From positions 868,001 to 932,000 of the forward strand of contig NZ_CP068771.1 in assembly GCF_018336935.1 (NCBI RefSeq): DNA of 64,000 nucleotides, written 5' to 3'. How positions within the stretch are numbered: the first letter of the stretch is position 1; each line of letters opens with the position of its first letter. Under the pieces are notes generated by a model. The model was not told the DNA's origin and ran no database searches. It saw only the letters and a list, made by a program, of their open reading frames with translations. The stretch comes from Serratia plymuthica. GTDB lineage: Bacteria; Pseudomonadota; Gammaproteobacteria; Enterobacterales; Enterobacteriaceae. A program made the translations under genes and the position numbers. Positions 18,576-29,600 of the stretch are shown piece by piece.

Positions 18576-19429
18576 TGCTGCTTGATCCTCTCCTCGATCC
18601 CTTTGCCTCATTCGGTTTTATGCGCCGTGCGCTGGTGGCCTGTTTTGCGCTGTCGCTCAGCGCCGCGCCGCTGGGGGTGTTTCTGTTATTGCGGCGTATG
18701 AGCCTGGTCGGCGATGCGTTGTCCCATGCGGTGCTGCCCGGGGCGGCGATAGGTTACCTGATTTCAGGCATGTCGCTGGTGGCGATGGGCGTTGGCGGAT
18801 TTATCGCCGGGCTGGCGGTGGCGATGCTATCGGGGCTGGTCAGCCGCCGGACACCGCTGAAAGAAGATGCCAGTTTCGCCGGTTTTTATCTGGGTTCATT
18901 GGCGCTGGGGGTGACGCTGGTCTCACTGCGCGGTTCCAGCGTCGATCTGCTGCACGTGCTGTTCGGTTCTATTCTGGCGGTGGACACAAACGCCATTCTG
19001 ATGGTGGGGGCGATAGCCAGTTTTTCGCTGTTGGCACTGGCGGTGTTGTATCGCGCCCTGGTGATTGAGTCTTTTGACGCCACCTTTTTGCGCGTCAGTG
19101 CGCCGCGTTGGCTGGCGTTGATACACGGGCTGTTTCTGGCGCTGGTGGTGATAAACCTGGTAGCGGGGTTCCAGATCCTCGGCACGCTGATGTCGGTGGG
19201 GTTGATGATGCTGCCCGCCGCCAGCGCGCGTTTTTGGGCGCGTAACCTGCCGCATACGTTGGCAGTAGCGATGGGGATAGGCATGCTCTCAAGCCTGATT
19301 GGCCTCGAATGGTCTTATTACGCCTCCTTGCCCGCCGGCCCGGCGATTGTGCTCAGCGCCAGCGTGATCTTTTTTGGATCGATTCTGTTTGGAACGCGTG
19401 GGGGGATTTATTCCCGCGCGCGCCGTTGA
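18572..19429 (+). CDS. Zinc ABC transporter permease (ZnuB/AztB-like)
   Basis: Integral membrane protein of 285 residues with about eight to nine hydrophobic helices. It carries the conserved RRMSLVGDALSHAVLPGAAIGY segment of ABC-3 family permeases for Zn/Mn/Fe, which binds the ATPase and lines the path. ATG at 18572 overlaps the ATPase stop (ATGA). It forms the channel for metal delivered by the binding protein encoded next. Family membership is certain; the zinc assignment comes from context. Confidence 0.88.
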   Translation: MMLLDPLLDPFASFGFMRRALVACFALSLSAAPLGVFLLLRRMSLVGDALSHAVLPGAAIGYLISGMSLVAMGVGGFIAGLAVAMLSGLVSRRTPLKEDASFAGFYLGSLALGVTLVSLRGSSVDLLHVLFGSILAVDTNAILMVGAIASFSLLALAVLYRALVIESFDATFLRVSAPRWLALIHGLFLALVVINLVAGFQILGTLMSVGLMMLPAASARFWARNLPHTLAVAMGIGMLSSLIGLEWSYYASLPAGPAIVLSASVIFFGSILFGTRGGIYSRARR

Positions 19430-19454
19430 TAAGTACCAAGTTCAAGGAGAAAGT

Positions 19455-20333
19455 ATGAAACGTTTACCTATTTCGCTGGCGGTCGCTGCTCTGCTGTCCA
19501 GCCCATTGGCGATGGCGAAAACCGTTGATGCCGTCGCCAGCTTTTCGATCCTCGGCGATATCGTGAAGCAGGTGGGGGGAGAACATGTCAGGGTCACCAC
19601 ACTGGTGGGGCCGGACGGCGATCCGCACAGCTTTGAACCCTCGCCGAAAGACAGCAAGGTATTGTCGCAGGCTGACGTGGTGTTCGTCAGCGGGCTTGGG
19701 CTGGAGGGTTGGATCGATCGTCTGGTCGGTGCCTCGGGATATCAAGGGCCGGTGGTTACCGCATCGCAGGGGATCGACACCCGCCAGATGAGCGAAGATG
19801 GCAAGGAAGTCACAGATCCCCATGCCTGGAACAGCATGAAGAATGGGGTGCAGTACGCAACCAACGTGATGAATGCGCTGATTGCCGCCGATCCGCAAGA
19901 CGCTAATTATTTTCGCCAGCGCGGTTCGGAATATATCCAGCAGTTGCAGAAATTGGATCTCTGGGCCAAGACCCGGTTTGCCGCGGTACCGCAACAAAAA
20001 CGCAAGGTGCTGACCAGCCATGATGCTTTTGGTTACTTTGGGCAAGAATATGGCGTCACCTTCCTTGCCCCGGTCGGTTTCTCTACCGAGGCCGAAGCCA
20101 GCGCCAGCGACGTGGCCGGTTTGATCAAGCAGATCAAACAGGAGAAGGTTAATGCCTATTTTATTGAAAACCAAACCGATCCGCGGCTGGTGAAACAGAT
20201 TGCCGCCGCCACCGGAGCGAAAGCCGGCGGTGAACTGTATCCAGAGGCACTGTCCAAACCGCAAGGGCCGGCGGCGACCTATGTACAGGCGTTCCAGCAC
20301 AACGTCGATACGCTGTTAGGCAGCATGAAATAA
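19455..20333 (+). CDS. Zinc ABC transporter periplasmic binding protein (ZnuA/AztC-like)
   Basis: Cluster A-I (ZinT/TroA-type) solute-binding protein of 292 residues with signal peptide MKRLPISLAVAALLSSPLAMA. Putative metal ligands His58 (DPHSFEP), His123 (DPHAWNS) and His189 (TSHDAFGYF) are visible. A third His, rather than the Glu of Mn/Fe binders, favours zinc. It lacks the long His/Asp-rich loop of canonical ZnuA. SD AAGGAGA precedes the ATG at 19455. It is the last gene of the operon; the hairpin beyond belongs mainly to rpmE2-rpmJ2 on the other strand. Confidence 0.88.
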   Translation: MKRLPISLAVAALLSSPLAMAKTVDAVASFSILGDIVKQVGGEHVRVTTLVGPDGDPHSFEPSPKDSKVLSQADVVFVSGLGLEGWIDRLVGASGYQGPVVTASQGIDTRQMSEDGKEVTDPHAWNSMKNGVQYATNVMNALIAADPQDANYFRQRGSEYIQQLQKLDLWAKTRFAAVPQQKRKVLTSHDAFGYFGQEYGVTFLAPVGFSTEAEASASDVAGLIKQIKQEKVNAYFIENQTDPRLVKQIAAATGAKAGGELYPEALSKPQGPAATYVQAFQHNVDTLLGSMK

Positions 20334-20392
20334 ACCGTAGTGGCTCTGCGGTTAAGGCAGGGCCACAGGTTGCGTTTCAGTTTCCTTTCTCC

Positions 20393-20427
20393 ATAAAAAA
20401 GCCCCGTTGAGCAGCAGCGGGGCTTTG
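20393..20427. terminator. Terminator of rpmE2-rpmJ2, shared with the zinc importer operon
   Basis: Arms AAAGCCCCG and CGGGGCTTT with an 11-base loop. On the minus strand it is followed by TTTTTTAT, so it ends rpmJ2 transcripts. On the plus strand only three T follow, so termination of the importer operon is weaker. Confidence 0.78.
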
Positions 20428-20448
20428 CGACAGATGACACTTCAAACG

Positions 20449-20589
20449 TTAACGCTTTTTCTTACGTCCCTGTACCGCTTTGAATCGCGGGTTGGTTTTA
20501 CAAATCACATAGATACGGCCATTACGGCGTACGACTTTGCAATCCGGATGGCGATTCTTCGCCGAACGCAATGAACTTAAAACCTGCAT
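20449..20589 (-). CDS. rpmJ2: Zinc-independent ribosomal protein bL36 paralogue (YkgO)
   Basis: A basic protein of 46 residues, [18 protein letters not shown] at the start and GRKKKR at the end, the same length as E. coli YkgO. It retains only two Cys and so lacks the four-ligand zinc ribbon of the constitutive L36. In zinc starvation it replaces the zinc-binding form on the 50S subunit, freeing zinc. The gene starts 12 bases after rpmE2 with SD AAGGGA. Both are behind a Zur box. Confidence 0.95.
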   Translation of the reverse strand: MQVLSSLRSAKNRHPDCKVVRRNGRIYVICKTNPRFKAVQGRKKKR

Positions 20590-20601
20590 ATTGATTCCCT
20601 T

Positions 20602-20856
20602 TTACTTGCTGCCGAGAAAGCGGCCAAAACGCTGCTGGAAGCGCGCCGTGCTGCCTTCTTTGGAGAACTCTTTCTGCTTGCCGGTGTAATACGGATGCGA
20701 CGCAGAAGAGACGTCGATAGTGACGTACGGCCAGTTTTCGCCATCAAGTTCAATGGTGCGATCGGTGTTAATGGTCGAGCCCACTTTAAAGTAGGTATTG
20801 GCGCTCAGATCGTGGAATACCACGGTACGGTAGTTTGGATGGATGCCTGCTTTCAT
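20602..20856 (-). CDS. rpmE2: Type B zinc-independent ribosomal protein bL31 (YkgM)
   Basis: L31 type B of 84 residues ([18 protein letters not shown]), without the CxxC zinc-binding motif of RpmE. It takes the place of zinc-loaded L31 when zinc is scarce. First gene of the rpmE2-rpmJ2 operon; its start codon lies about 15 bases from a perfect Zur palindrome. Together with the divergently facing zinc importer it makes a local zinc-starvation response. Confidence 0.96.
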   Translation of the reverse strand: MKAGIHPNYRTVVFHDLSANTYFKVGSTINTDRTIELDGENWPYVTIDVSSASHPYYTGKQKEFSKEGSTARFQQRFGRFLGSK

Positions 20857-20870
20857 GATGCACTCCAGTG

Positions 20871-20890
20871 TAATGTTATACTATAACAAT
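20871..20890. promoter_or_regulatory. Zur box upstream of rpmE2
   Basis: Core palindrome GTTATACTATAAC (20875-20887) with flank TAAT and AATT, almost the same as the box at 17676 and close to the Zur consensus. It overlaps the expected promoter/leader of rpmE2. Confidence 0.88.
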
Positions 20891-20985
20891 TATTATGCGC
20901 CGCACGACGGGGCGGATCAAGTACAAAATGCCGCAGCAGGCGAATTAACGAGAGTGGTTTGCATTAAGCGAATGAAGCAAAAGAA

Positions 20986-21010
20986 AAAGGCCGCATAAGC
21001 GGCCTTTGTG
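20986..21010 (-). terminator. Terminator of acrAB
   Basis: Arms AAAGGCCGC and GCGGCCTTT with a four-base loop, followed on the minus strand by TTCTTTTGC. It lies about 30 bases beyond the acrB stop. Confidence 0.85.
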
Positions 21011-21036
21011 TTCAGTGGTAAGCGCTCACTGGGTTA

Positions 21037-24000
21037 TCAGTGATGCTCGACCGGATGGCTGTGTTCCACATCTTCAGACTTCTTGCTGAAGCGGCGGCGA
21101 ACCACCACGAAGAACACCGGAACGAAGAAGATGGCCAGCACGGTAGCGGTAATCATCCCGCCCATAACGCCGGTACCTACCGCGTTCTGAGCGCCGGAGC
21201 CTGCACCGCTGCTGATAACCAGCGGCAGTACCCCGAGGATGAATGCCAGTGAGGTCATCAGAATCGGGCGCAGACGCATGCGCACCGCTTCCAGCGTGGC
21301 TTCTACCAGGCCTTTGCCTTCTTTATCCATCAGATCCTTGGCGAATTCGACTATCAAGATGGCGTTCTTCGCTGACAGGCCGATGGTGGTCAACAGCCCC
21401 ACCTGGAAGTAAACGTCATTGTTCAGGCCGCGCATGGTGGCCGCCAGCAATGCGCCGATAACCCCCAAAGGCAGAACCAGCATGACCGAGAATGGAATCG
21501 ACCAGCTTTCATACAGCGCTGCCAGGCACAAGAACACCACCAGAATCGAGATGGCGTACAGGGCAGGGGCCTGGTTACCGGACAGACGTTCCTGGTAGGA
21601 CATACCGGTCCAATCGTAACCGATGCCGCTCGGCAGCTTGGAGGACAGCTCTTCCATCATGTTCATTGCTTCACCGGTACTTTTGCCCGGTGCCGCCTGC
21701 CCCAGAATTTCCATGGAAGGCAGGCCGTTATAACGTTCCAGACGCGGTGAACCGTACTCCCATTTCGCTGACGAGAACGCGGAGAACGGAACCATCTGGC
21801 CACTGGTGCCGCGGACAAACCACTTGTTGATGTCCTCTGGCAACATACGGAACGGTGCTTCAGCCTGCACGTAAACCTTCTTCACACGACCGCGATCGAT
21901 GAAGTCGTTCACGTACGAGCCACCCAACGCGGTGGTCAGCGTGCTGTTGATGGTGGTGATGCTGACGCCCAACGCCTTGGCTTTTTCCTGATCGATAATC
22001 AGTTTGAACTGCGGCGTATCTTCCAGGCCGTTAGGACGCATGCCGACCAGCAGGTCCGGATGCTGTGCCGCCATCCCCAGCAGTTGGTTACGCGCTTCGG
22101 TCAGTTTCTCATGCCCCAGGCCACCCTGGTCAATCAGCTGGAAGTCAAAACCGGTAGCGGTACCCAGTTCGATAATCGCAGGCAGGTTGAACGGGAATAC
22201 CAGGCCGTCTTTGATTTGCGAGAACGCGCCCATGGCGCGGCCTGCAATCGCCGGCACTTTATTCTGCTCTCCGCTACGCTCGGACCAGTCTTTCAGGCTG
22301 ACGAACGACAGACCGTTGTTCTGGCCGTTACCGTTAAAGCCGAAGCCCGCAACGGTAAACACCGAAACCACGTTGTCTTTTTCTTTGGTCAGGAAGTAGT
22401 CGGTGACTTCTTCCAGCACCTTCGAGGTTCGAGCCTCGGTGGCGCCCGCAGGCAACTGCACCATGGTCAGCAGGATGCCCTGGTCTTCTTCCGGCAGGAA
22501 CGAGGACGGCAGGCGCAGGAACAGCAGGCCCATGCCGACGACGATCAACAGGTAGATCACCAGATAGCGACCGGTGCTGCGCAGGATGCTGGCTACGCTG
22601 TCGGTATAGTGGTGGGTGCTCTTTTCGAACATGCGGTTAAACCAGCCGAAGAAGCCGGTTTTAGCCCCGTGGTCGCCTTTTTGCACCGGTTTCAGCAGGG
22701 TGGCGCACAGCGCCGGCGTAAGAATCAACGCCACCAGCACCGACAGCGCCATCGCGGAAACGATGGTGATGGAGAACTGACGGTAGATCGCGCCGGTTGA
22801 ACCGCCGAAGAATGCCATAGGTACGAATACTGCCGACAGCACCATGGCGATACCGACCAACGCACCCTGGATTTGCTCCATCGATTTCTTGGTCGCTTCT
22901 TTCGGCGGCAGTCCCTCTTCGGACATTACGCGCTCGACGTTTTCCACCACCACGATGGCGTCATCCACCAGCAAGCCTATCGCCAGCACCATGCCGAACA
23001 TCGTCAGGGTGTTTATCGAGAAGCCAAAGGCCGCCAGTATCGCAAAGGTGCCCAGCAAGACGACCGGCACCGCGATGGTTGGGATCAGCGTCGCGCGGAA
23101 GTTCTGCAGGAACAGATACATAACCAGGAATACCAGCACGATCGCTTCGAACAGCGTTTTCACCACTTCGTTGATCGAAATCTTGACGAACGGGGTGGTG
23201 TCGTACGGATAAACCACTTTCATCCCCTGAGGGAAGAACGGTTGCATCTTGGTTAACGCGTCTTTTACCGCTTTGGCGGTGTTCAGGGCGTTGGCGCCGG
23301 TAGCCAGTTTGATACCCAGGCCCGCCGCCGGTTTGCCGTTATACCGTGCGGTTACGGCATAGCTTTCGCCGCCGCGCTCAATGCGAGCCACGTCTTTCAG
23401 GCGAACCTGAGAGCCGTCCGCATTCACCTTGAGCAGAATTTTGCCGAACTCTTCAGGAGAGGTCAGACGGGTCTGCGCGATGATGGAGGCGTTAAGCTGC
23501 TGGCCCGGTACCGGTGGCATCCCGCCCAATTGCCCTGCGGCGATCTGGTTGTTCTGCTCGGTGATGGCGGACGTCACGTCCGTCGTGGTCAGTTGGAAAT
23601 TGTTCAGCTTGCCCGGATCCAGCCAGATGCGCATGGCGTACTGAGCACCAAACAGCTGCACTTCACCCACGCCCTGTGAACGGCTGATAGGATCCTTGAT
23701 GTTTGAGGCTACATAGTCCGCGATGTCGTCCTGAGTCATGTTCGGATCGTCGGAAATGAAGCCGGCTACCATCAGGAAGCTGCTGCTGGATTTTTCTACT
23801 TTCAGGCCTTGCTGCTGCACTTCTTGCGGTAACAGCGGCGTAGCCAGCGACAGTTTGTTCTGGACCTGAACCTGCGCGATGTCAGGGTCGGTGCCGGAGT
23901 TGAATGTCAGCGTAATGGTGACGCTACCAGAGGAATCACTGGTGGAGGACATGTACATCAGATTATCGATACCGTTCATGTTCTGTTCGATAATCTGGGT

Positions 24001-24183
24001 CACGGTGTCCTGCACCGTTTTTGCATCCGCGCCTGGATAGTTGGCGGAAATACTCACCGCCGGTGGTGCAATAGTGGGATACTGCGCGATCGGCAGTTTC
24101 ATTATTGCAAGCACTCCCGCCAACATGACGATGATGGCGATTACCCAGGCGAAAATCGGGCGATCTATAAAGAACTTAGCCAT
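21037..24183 (-). CDS. acrB: RND multidrug efflux transporter AcrB
   Basis: Inner-membrane proton-driven drug exporter of 1048 residues (E. coli AcrB 1049), with twelve transmembrane segments and two large periplasmic loops. The proton relay Asp pair lies in [18 protein letters not shown] (about 407-408) and the second relay segment in [19 protein letters not shown], with the Lys at about 940. The product should pair with AcrA and a TolC-type channel. It follows acrA by 17 bases in one operon repressed by AcrR. S. marcescens has further RND pumps elsewhere; similarity and context mark this as the AcrB orthologue. Confidence 0.96.
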   Translation of the reverse strand: MAKFFIDRPIFAWVIAIIVMLAGVLAIMKLPIAQYPTIAPPAVSISANYPGADAKTVQDTVTQIIEQNMNGIDNLMYMSSTSDSSGSVTITLTFNSGTDPDIAQVQVQNKLSLATPLLPQEVQQQGLKVEKSSSSFLMVAGFISDDPNMTQDDIADYVASNIKDPISRSQGVGEVQLFGAQYAMRIWLDPGKLNNFQLTTTDVTSAITEQNNQIAAGQLGGMPPVPGQQLNASIIAQTRLTSPEEFGKILLKVNADGSQVRLKDVARIERGGESYAVTARYNGKPAAGLGIKLATGANALNTAKAVKDALTKMQPFFPQGMKVVYPYDTTPFVKISINEVVKTLFEAIVLVFLVMYLFLQNFRATLIPTIAVPVVLLGTFAILAAFGFSINTLTMFGMVLAIGLLVDDAIVVVENVERVMSEEGLPPKEATKKSMEQIQGALVGIAMVLSAVFVPMAFFGGSTGAIYRQFSITIVSAMALSVLVALILTPALCATLLKPVQKGDHGAKTGFFGWFNRMFEKSTHHYTDSVASILRSTGRYLVIYLLIVVGMGLLFLRLPSSFLPEEDQGILLTMVQLPAGATEARTSKVLEEVTDYFLTKEKDNVVSVFTVAGFGFNGNGQNNGLSFVSLKDWSERSGEQNKVPAIAGRAMGAFSQIKDGLVFPFNLPAIIELGTATGFDFQLIDQGGLGHEKLTEARNQLLGMAAQHPDLLVGMRPNGLEDTPQFKLIIDQEKAKALGVSITTINSTLTTALGGSYVNDFIDRGRVKKVYVQAEAPFRMLPEDINKWFVRGTSGQMVPFSAFSSAKWEYGSPRLERYNGLPSMEILGQAAPGKSTGEAMNMMEELSSKLPSGIGYDWTGMSYQERLSGNQAPALYAISILVVFLCLAALYESWSIPFSVMLVLPLGVIGALLAATMRGLNNDVYFQVGLLTTIGLSAKNAILIVEFAKDLMDKEGKGLVEATLEAVRMRLRPILMTSLAFILGVLPLVISSGAGSGAQNAVGTGVMGGMITATVLAIFFVPVFFVVVRRRFSKKSEDVEHSHPVEHH

Positions 24184-24200
24184 GTCTTACCGGCTCCTTT

Positions 24201-25388
24201 TTATGACTTCTGCGCTTCAGACTGCGGCTGTTTCTGCGCCTGAGTGTCAACTTCCTGCACTTTCACCTGAGCGCCCGGGCGGACTTTCATCAGGCCGGTG
24301 ACAATTACGCGATCGCCGGCTTTCAAACCGTCGGTAACCAGCCATTTGTCGCCGATAGCCTGATCCGCTTTCAGCGTGCGCAACTCGACTTTATTGTCAG
24401 CGCCCACCACCATCGCGGTAGCTTCGCCGCGTGGGTTACGCGTCACGCCCTGTTGCGGCACCAGCAATGCATCGCTGCGTACGCCTTCGTCCAGACGCGC
24501 GCGAACGAACATCCCCGGCAACAGCGTATCGTTCGGGTTAGGGAACACTGCGCGAATGGTGATGGAACCGGTGGTTTCATCAACGGTGACGTCAGAGAAC
24601 TCCAGCGTGCCTGCCTGGGCATATTCCGCCCCGTTTTCCAGCAGCAGGGTCACCTTGGCTTTGCCGTTTTCCTGTTTCAGCGCACCGCTGGCCAGCTCTT
24701 GTTTCAGGCGCAGGAAATCGTTGCTCGATTGGGTGACGTCCACGTACATCGGATCCAGCTGTTGCACGGTAGACAGCGCCGTGGTCTGGCCGTTGGTGAC
24801 CAACGCGCCTTCGGTCACGGCGGATTTGCCGATGCGGCCGGAGATCGGTGAGGTCACTTTGGTGTAAGCCAGGTTGATGCGAGCGGTTTCCACTGCGGCT
24901 TTCGAGGCCACCACGGCGGCTTCTGCCTGCTGCAGCGTGGAAACTGCGGTGTCGTAATCCTGTTTACTGATGTAGTTGGTGCCCAGCAAAGGCTTGTAGC
25001 GGTTCACCGTTACGCGCGCGATCGAAGCGCTGGCTTGAGATTTGGCCAGATCGCCTTTGGCGCTGTCATAGGTAGCTTGATAGGTGGCGGGATCGATCTG
25101 ATACAGGGAAGACCCTGCCTTGATGTCACTGCCTTCAACAAAATTGCGCTTCAGGATGATACCGCTGACCTGAGGGCGAACTTCGGCGATACGATACGCA
25201 GCAGTACGGCCAGGAAGATCGGTAGTAATGTTGAGAGGCTCGGCCTTCAATGTCACTACGCCCACTTCGGGAGCCGGTGGTTGGGCGCCTTGTTGTTGGG
25301 TTTCTTTATCGTTACATCCTGTAAGTACTAAGCTGCCTGAAAGCATCAGAACTGCCGCCAGAGGCGTTAACCCTCTGTTTTTGTTCAT
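24201..25388 (-). CDS. acrA: RND efflux periplasmic adaptor AcrA
   Basis: Membrane-fusion lipoprotein of 395 residues; signal peptide ends in LVLTGC, so Cys25 is the lipidation site. The domain order is membrane-proximal beta-barrel, lipoyl halves (PLNITTDLPGRTAAYRIAEVRPQVSG type) and alpha-hairpin. It links AcrB to the outer-membrane channel. First gene of acrAB, with an AcrR operator in the 142-base gap to the divergent regulator gene. The C-terminal tail is Gln/Lys-rich, as is common. Confidence 0.96.
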   Translation of the reverse strand: MNKNRGLTPLAAVLMLSGSLVLTGCNDKETQQQGAQPPAPEVGVVTLKAEPLNITTDLPGRTAAYRIAEVRPQVSGIILKRNFVEGSDIKAGSSLYQIDPATYQATYDSAKGDLAKSQASASIARVTVNRYKPLLGTNYISKQDYDTAVSTLQQAEAAVVASKAAVETARINLAYTKVTSPISGRIGKSAVTEGALVTNGQTTALSTVQQLDPMYVDVTQSSNDFLRLKQELASGALKQENGKAKVTLLLENGAEYAQAGTLEFSDVTVDETTGSITIRAVFPNPNDTLLPGMFVRARLDEGVRSDALLVPQQGVTRNPRGEATAMVVGADNKVELRTLKADQAIGDKWLVTDGLKAGDRVIVTGLMKVRPGAQVKVQEVDTQAQKQPQSEAQKS

Positions 25389-25478
25389 AGAAAAACCTCA
25401 AGTGTCCGATTTCAAAATGATCAATGGATCACAAGCTTTAAAACCCATTGCTGCGTTAATTATATGTGCGTGCTATGG

Positions 25479-25502
25479 TACATACATACGCGAATGTATG
25501 TA
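25479..25502. promoter_or_regulatory. AcrR operator between acrA and acrR
   Basis: A 24-base palindrome with arms TACATACAT and ATGTATGTA. It agrees with the E. coli AcrR operator in the arms and differs only in the central bases. It lies in the divergent promoter, 29 bases before the acrR start, so it can repress both transcripts. Confidence 0.9.
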
Positions 25503-25530
25503 AATCACACTCCCCCGAAAAAACAACGCC

Positions 25531-26211
25531 ATGGCACGAAAAACCAAACAGCAGGCGCTAGAAACACGACAGCACATTCTCGATGCTGCGGTGCAGGAAT
25601 TTTCTGAACGTGGCGTTTCCGCAACGTCACTGACAGATATTGCCACCGCTGCCGGTGTTACTCGTGGTGCTATTTATTGGCACTTCAAGAATAAGGTAGA
25701 CCTGTTTAACGAAGTTTGGGAATTGTCAGAGTCGAAAATAGGCGATCTCGAATTAGAGTATCAGGCAAAGTACCCCGAGAATCCACTGCGTATTTTACGT
25801 GAAATACTAATTTATATACTGACGGCGACGGTCGATGACAGCCGCCGGCGAGCGCTGATGGAGATCGTATTCCACAAGTGCGAATTTGTCGGTGAAATGG
25901 TACCGCTGCAGGAAGCGCGCAAAGTGCTGAGTTTGGAAGGCTACGAACGTATCGAGTCGGTGCTGCGCAACAGCATGCGTCACGGCCAGCTTCCCGCCGA
26001 TCTCAATACCCGCCGCGCGGCGATCATCCTGCGCGCTTATATTACCGGACTGATGGAAAACTGGCTGTTTATGCCGGAAAGTTTTGATCTGAAAGCCGAA
26101 GCGGGGGCCTTGGTCGATTCGTTCCTCGAAATGGCCCAATACTGCCCGACCTTACGGGCAAAACCGGCAGAGCAGGCGGCCGAGCCGCACAGTGCCGACT
26201 GTCATCCTTAA
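25531..26211 (+). CDS. acrR: TetR-family repressor AcrR
   Basis: Repressor of acrAB, 226 residues. The N-terminal TetR helix-turn-helix (about 10-55, [23 protein letters not shown]) is highly conserved and the C-terminal ligand-binding domain follows E. coli AcrR. It binds the adjacent palindrome and is released by drugs. The C-terminus is extended relative to E. coli (215). It is divergent from acrA. Confidence 0.95.
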   Translation: MARKTKQQALETRQHILDAAVQEFSERGVSATSLTDIATAAGVTRGAIYWHFKNKVDLFNEVWELSESKIGDLELEYQAKYPENPLRILREILIYILTATVDDSRRRALMEIVFHKCEFVGEMVPLQEARKVLSLEGYERIESVLRNSMRHGQLPADLNTRRAAIILRAYITGLMENWLFMPESFDLKAEAGALVDSFLEMAQYCPTLRAKPAEQAAEPHSADCHP

Positions 26212-26224
26212 AAGGAGATGCACC

Positions 26225-26578
26225 ATGTCATCCGTTGTGTTGATCGCAAGTGGCGCGGCCTATGGCCAGGAATCACTGTTTAACGCCTTGCGTCTGGGCA
26301 TTGCGCTGAAAGAGCAGCAGGCCGACCTCAATCTGAAACTGTTTTTGATGTCAGATGCCGTGGTAGCTGGTCTTGCCGGGCAGCAACCGCACGAAGGCTA
26401 TCATCTGCAGCAGATGCTGGAGATCCTCACCGCGCAGCAGGTGCCGGTAAAACTGTGCAAAACCTGCGCAGATGCGCGCGGCGTCAGCCGGTTACCGCTG
26501 GCAGACGGGGTGGAAATCGGTACGCTGACGGAACTCGCGCAATGGACGCTGGCCGCCGGAAAAGTGCTGACGTTCTGA
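26225..26578 (+). CDS. DsrE-family small protein
   Basis: A 117-residue DsrE/DsrF-like protein (MSSVVLIASGAAYGQESLFNALRLGIAL). Its alpha/beta fold is related to sulfur-relay subunits, YchN and TusBCD. A CKTCADARG segment near 78-86 provides Cys residues that could carry persulfide. SD AAAGGAG lies 6 bases before the ATG, only 13 bases from acrR, so it is probably co-transcribed with it. E. coli has no gene between acrR and mscK. Substrate and role are unknown; a link to sulfur or redox handling is inference only. Confidence 0.8.
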   Translation: MSSVVLIASGAAYGQESLFNALRLGIALKEQQADLNLKLFLMSDAVVAGLAGQQPHEGYHLQQMLEILTAQQVPVKLCKTCADARGVSRLPLADGVEIGTLTELAQWTLAAGKVLTF

Positions 26579-26677
26579 TCCCGCTACATCTGTACATCAC
26601 CAGCAACGTTTTCCTATTCGTTGGCTATCTGCGATCGTGATAATCTTTTGGCTTCTTTATCGATTCGAAGTCAAATC

Positions 26678-29600
26678 ATGTATCGCAGGTTAGCTAAACG
26701 TCCTTTTCTGGCGTTATCCTCGTTCTTCGGTGTGGATATTTCCCGCGCCCTGACCCTGTTTTTATTGATCGCCGTTTGTGCGGTCTGCCAGCCTGTTGCC
26801 CATGCGGCGTCGAACGGCGATGTGCCGTCGCGCAGCGACATTCAAAATCAGCTTGATGCGCTGAATAAGCAGAAGACGCTGACGCCGGTCAATAAGCTCG
26901 CCCAGCAGGATCTGACGCGCACGCTCGAACTGCTGGACGCCCTCGAACGCGTCAAACAGGATGGCGCTGAGCTTAAACAGCAGGTGCAGTTGGCGCCGGG
27001 CAAACTGCGCCAGGTGACCGAGGATCTGGATGCGCTGAAGGTCCCCGTGGATAGCGCGGCGGCCAGAGCCGATCTGCTGCCGCTCTCCCTGCGCCAACTG
27101 GAAACCCGCCTTTATCAGACGCTGGACGAACTGCAAACCGCGCAGGAAAACCTCTCCACTTATAACAGCCAACTGGTTTCGCTGCAGACCCAGCCGGAAC
27201 GGGTGCAAAGCAGCATGTATACCGCGTCGCAGCGTCTGCAGGAGATCCGCAACCAGCTCAACGACCAGACGCCGGGACAAAACTCGCTGCGCGACAGCCA
27301 GCAGGTGATGCTGGCAACGGAGCAGGTGTTGCTCAATGCGCAGATTGATCTGCAACGCAAGAGCCTGGAAGCCAACACCACCCTGCAGGACCTGTTACAG
27401 AAACAGCGCGATTACACCACCGGGCACATCGACGCGCTGGACCGCTCGGTGCAGTTGCTGCAAGAAGTGGTTAACAGCAAACGCCTGACGCTGTCGGAAA
27501 AAACCGCCAAAGAGGCGCAGAATCCGGAAGACGCCACGGATATTCAGCATGATCAGTTGGTCAGTAAAGAGCTGGACGTCAACCGCCAACTCAGCCAGCG
27601 GCTGATTGCCGCCACGGAAGAGAGCAACGTACTGTTTCAACAGAATATCCGGGTAAAGAACTGGCTCGATCGCGGCCTGCAGTCGGAGCGTAATCTGAAG
27701 GAACAGATCCAGGTGTTGAAAGGCAGCCTGGTGCTGTCGCGCATTCTGTATCAGCAACAGCAAAATTTGCCGCAGGGCACGCTGGTGGCGGATATGGGCA
27801 CGCGAATCGCCGATTTACGCCTGGAGCAGTTTGATATCAACCAGCAGCGCGACGATCTGTTCAAGGGCGATGACTACATTAATAAGCTGCTTACCGACAG
27901 CAAAGAAAAAGCCAGCGCGGATGTGCTTGATGCGCTGAACGAAATCATCGATATGCGCCGTGAGCTGTTGGATCAGTTGAATAAGCAGCTCAGCAACCAG
28001 CTTGCGCAGTCTATTAGCTTGCAGATTAACCAGCAGCAACTGACCAGCGTTTACAGCTCGCTGCAAAACACGCTGACCCAGCAAATATTCTGGGTCAACA
28101 GTAACAAACCGATCGATCTGGCGTGGTTGAAAGCCTTGCCGGGGGCGGTCAAAGATCAGATTGCCTCGCTCGATTTCAAACTGGACACCGGCAAAATACT
28201 GCAGGGCGGTTTGAATGCGCTGGTGTTCCTGATTCCGATGCTGATTCTGATCGTCCTGCTGCGCTGGCGCTACAAGTTGATCGATACGCACCTGCAAAAG
28301 CTGGCTAACGACGTTGGGCAGTTAAAACGCGACAGCCAACTGCACACGCCGAAGGCCATTATGCTGACCTTGTTGAAAGTGCTGCCCGGCTCGGCGCTGC
28401 TGCTTGGTGCCGGTTTCTGGTGTTACCGAGCGGAAATCGGCCTCAGCGATTTTCTGTGGGCATTGTCGCAGCAACTGGCGCTGTTCTGGCTGATTTTCGG
28501 CTTTACCTACCGTACGTTGGCACCGGGCGGCGTTACCGAGCGCCACTTCAACTTTTCCACCGGCTTGTGCGCGCACTACCGCCGGCAGACCCTGCGCCTG
28601 GGGTTGGCGCTGCTGCCGCTGATTTTCTGGTCGGTGCTGGGCGAGAAAGCGCCGCTGCGGCTGGTGGAGGATGTTATTGGCCAGGTGGTGGTGATACTGA
28701 CGCTGGCACTGCTTACCGTGCTGGTGTTTCCGCTGTGCCGTGACGGCTGGCGCGAGAAAGGCTCGCACGCGGTGCAACTGGTGATTATCACCGCCATTGC
28801 CGCCACGCCGCTAATCCTGCTCGGCCTGATGTTCGCCGGTTATTTCTACACCACGTTGCGTTTGGCCGGCCGCTGGATCGACAGTCTGTATCTGTTCTTC
28901 CTGTGGAACATCGTTTATCTGACCGCCATTCGCGGCCTGAGCGTTGCGGCACGCCGCTTGGCTTACCGCCGCGCGCTGGCGCGTCGCCAGAGCCTGGCGA
29001 AAGAGGGGGCAGAAGGCGGGGAGCCGGTCGAGGAGGCACCTTTGGCGCTGGATCAGATCAACCAGCAGTCGTTGCGTCTGACCACTATGGTGCTGTTCAT
29101 CATCTTTGCCAGCGCCTTCTACGGCATTTGGTCAGATCTGGTGACGGTGATTTCGTATCTGGACAGCATCACGCTGTGGCATTACACCACCACCGTTGCC
29201 GGCGGCAGCGTGCCGCAGGCGGTGACGCTGGGCAACATGATGGTGGCCATCGCGGCGGTGATCGTCGCTTATGTCATGACGCGCAACTTGCCGGGCCTGC
29301 TGGAGGTCGTGGTGCTGTCGCGGCTGCAACTGCGGCAAGGCGCGTCTTACGCCATCACCACTATACTGACCTATCTGATCACCACCGTGGGCGCCGTTAC
29401 CGCGCTCGGATCGCTGGGCGTGTCCTGGGATAAGCTACAATGGTTGGCCGCCGGGTTGACCGTCGGTCTGGGCTTCGGCCTGCAGGAGATTTTCGCCAAC
29501 TTTGTTTCTGGCCTGATCATTCTGTTCGAGCGGCCGATCCGCATCGGCGACACCATTACTATCGGCACTTTCTCCGGCTCGGTCAGCAAAATCCGCATTC

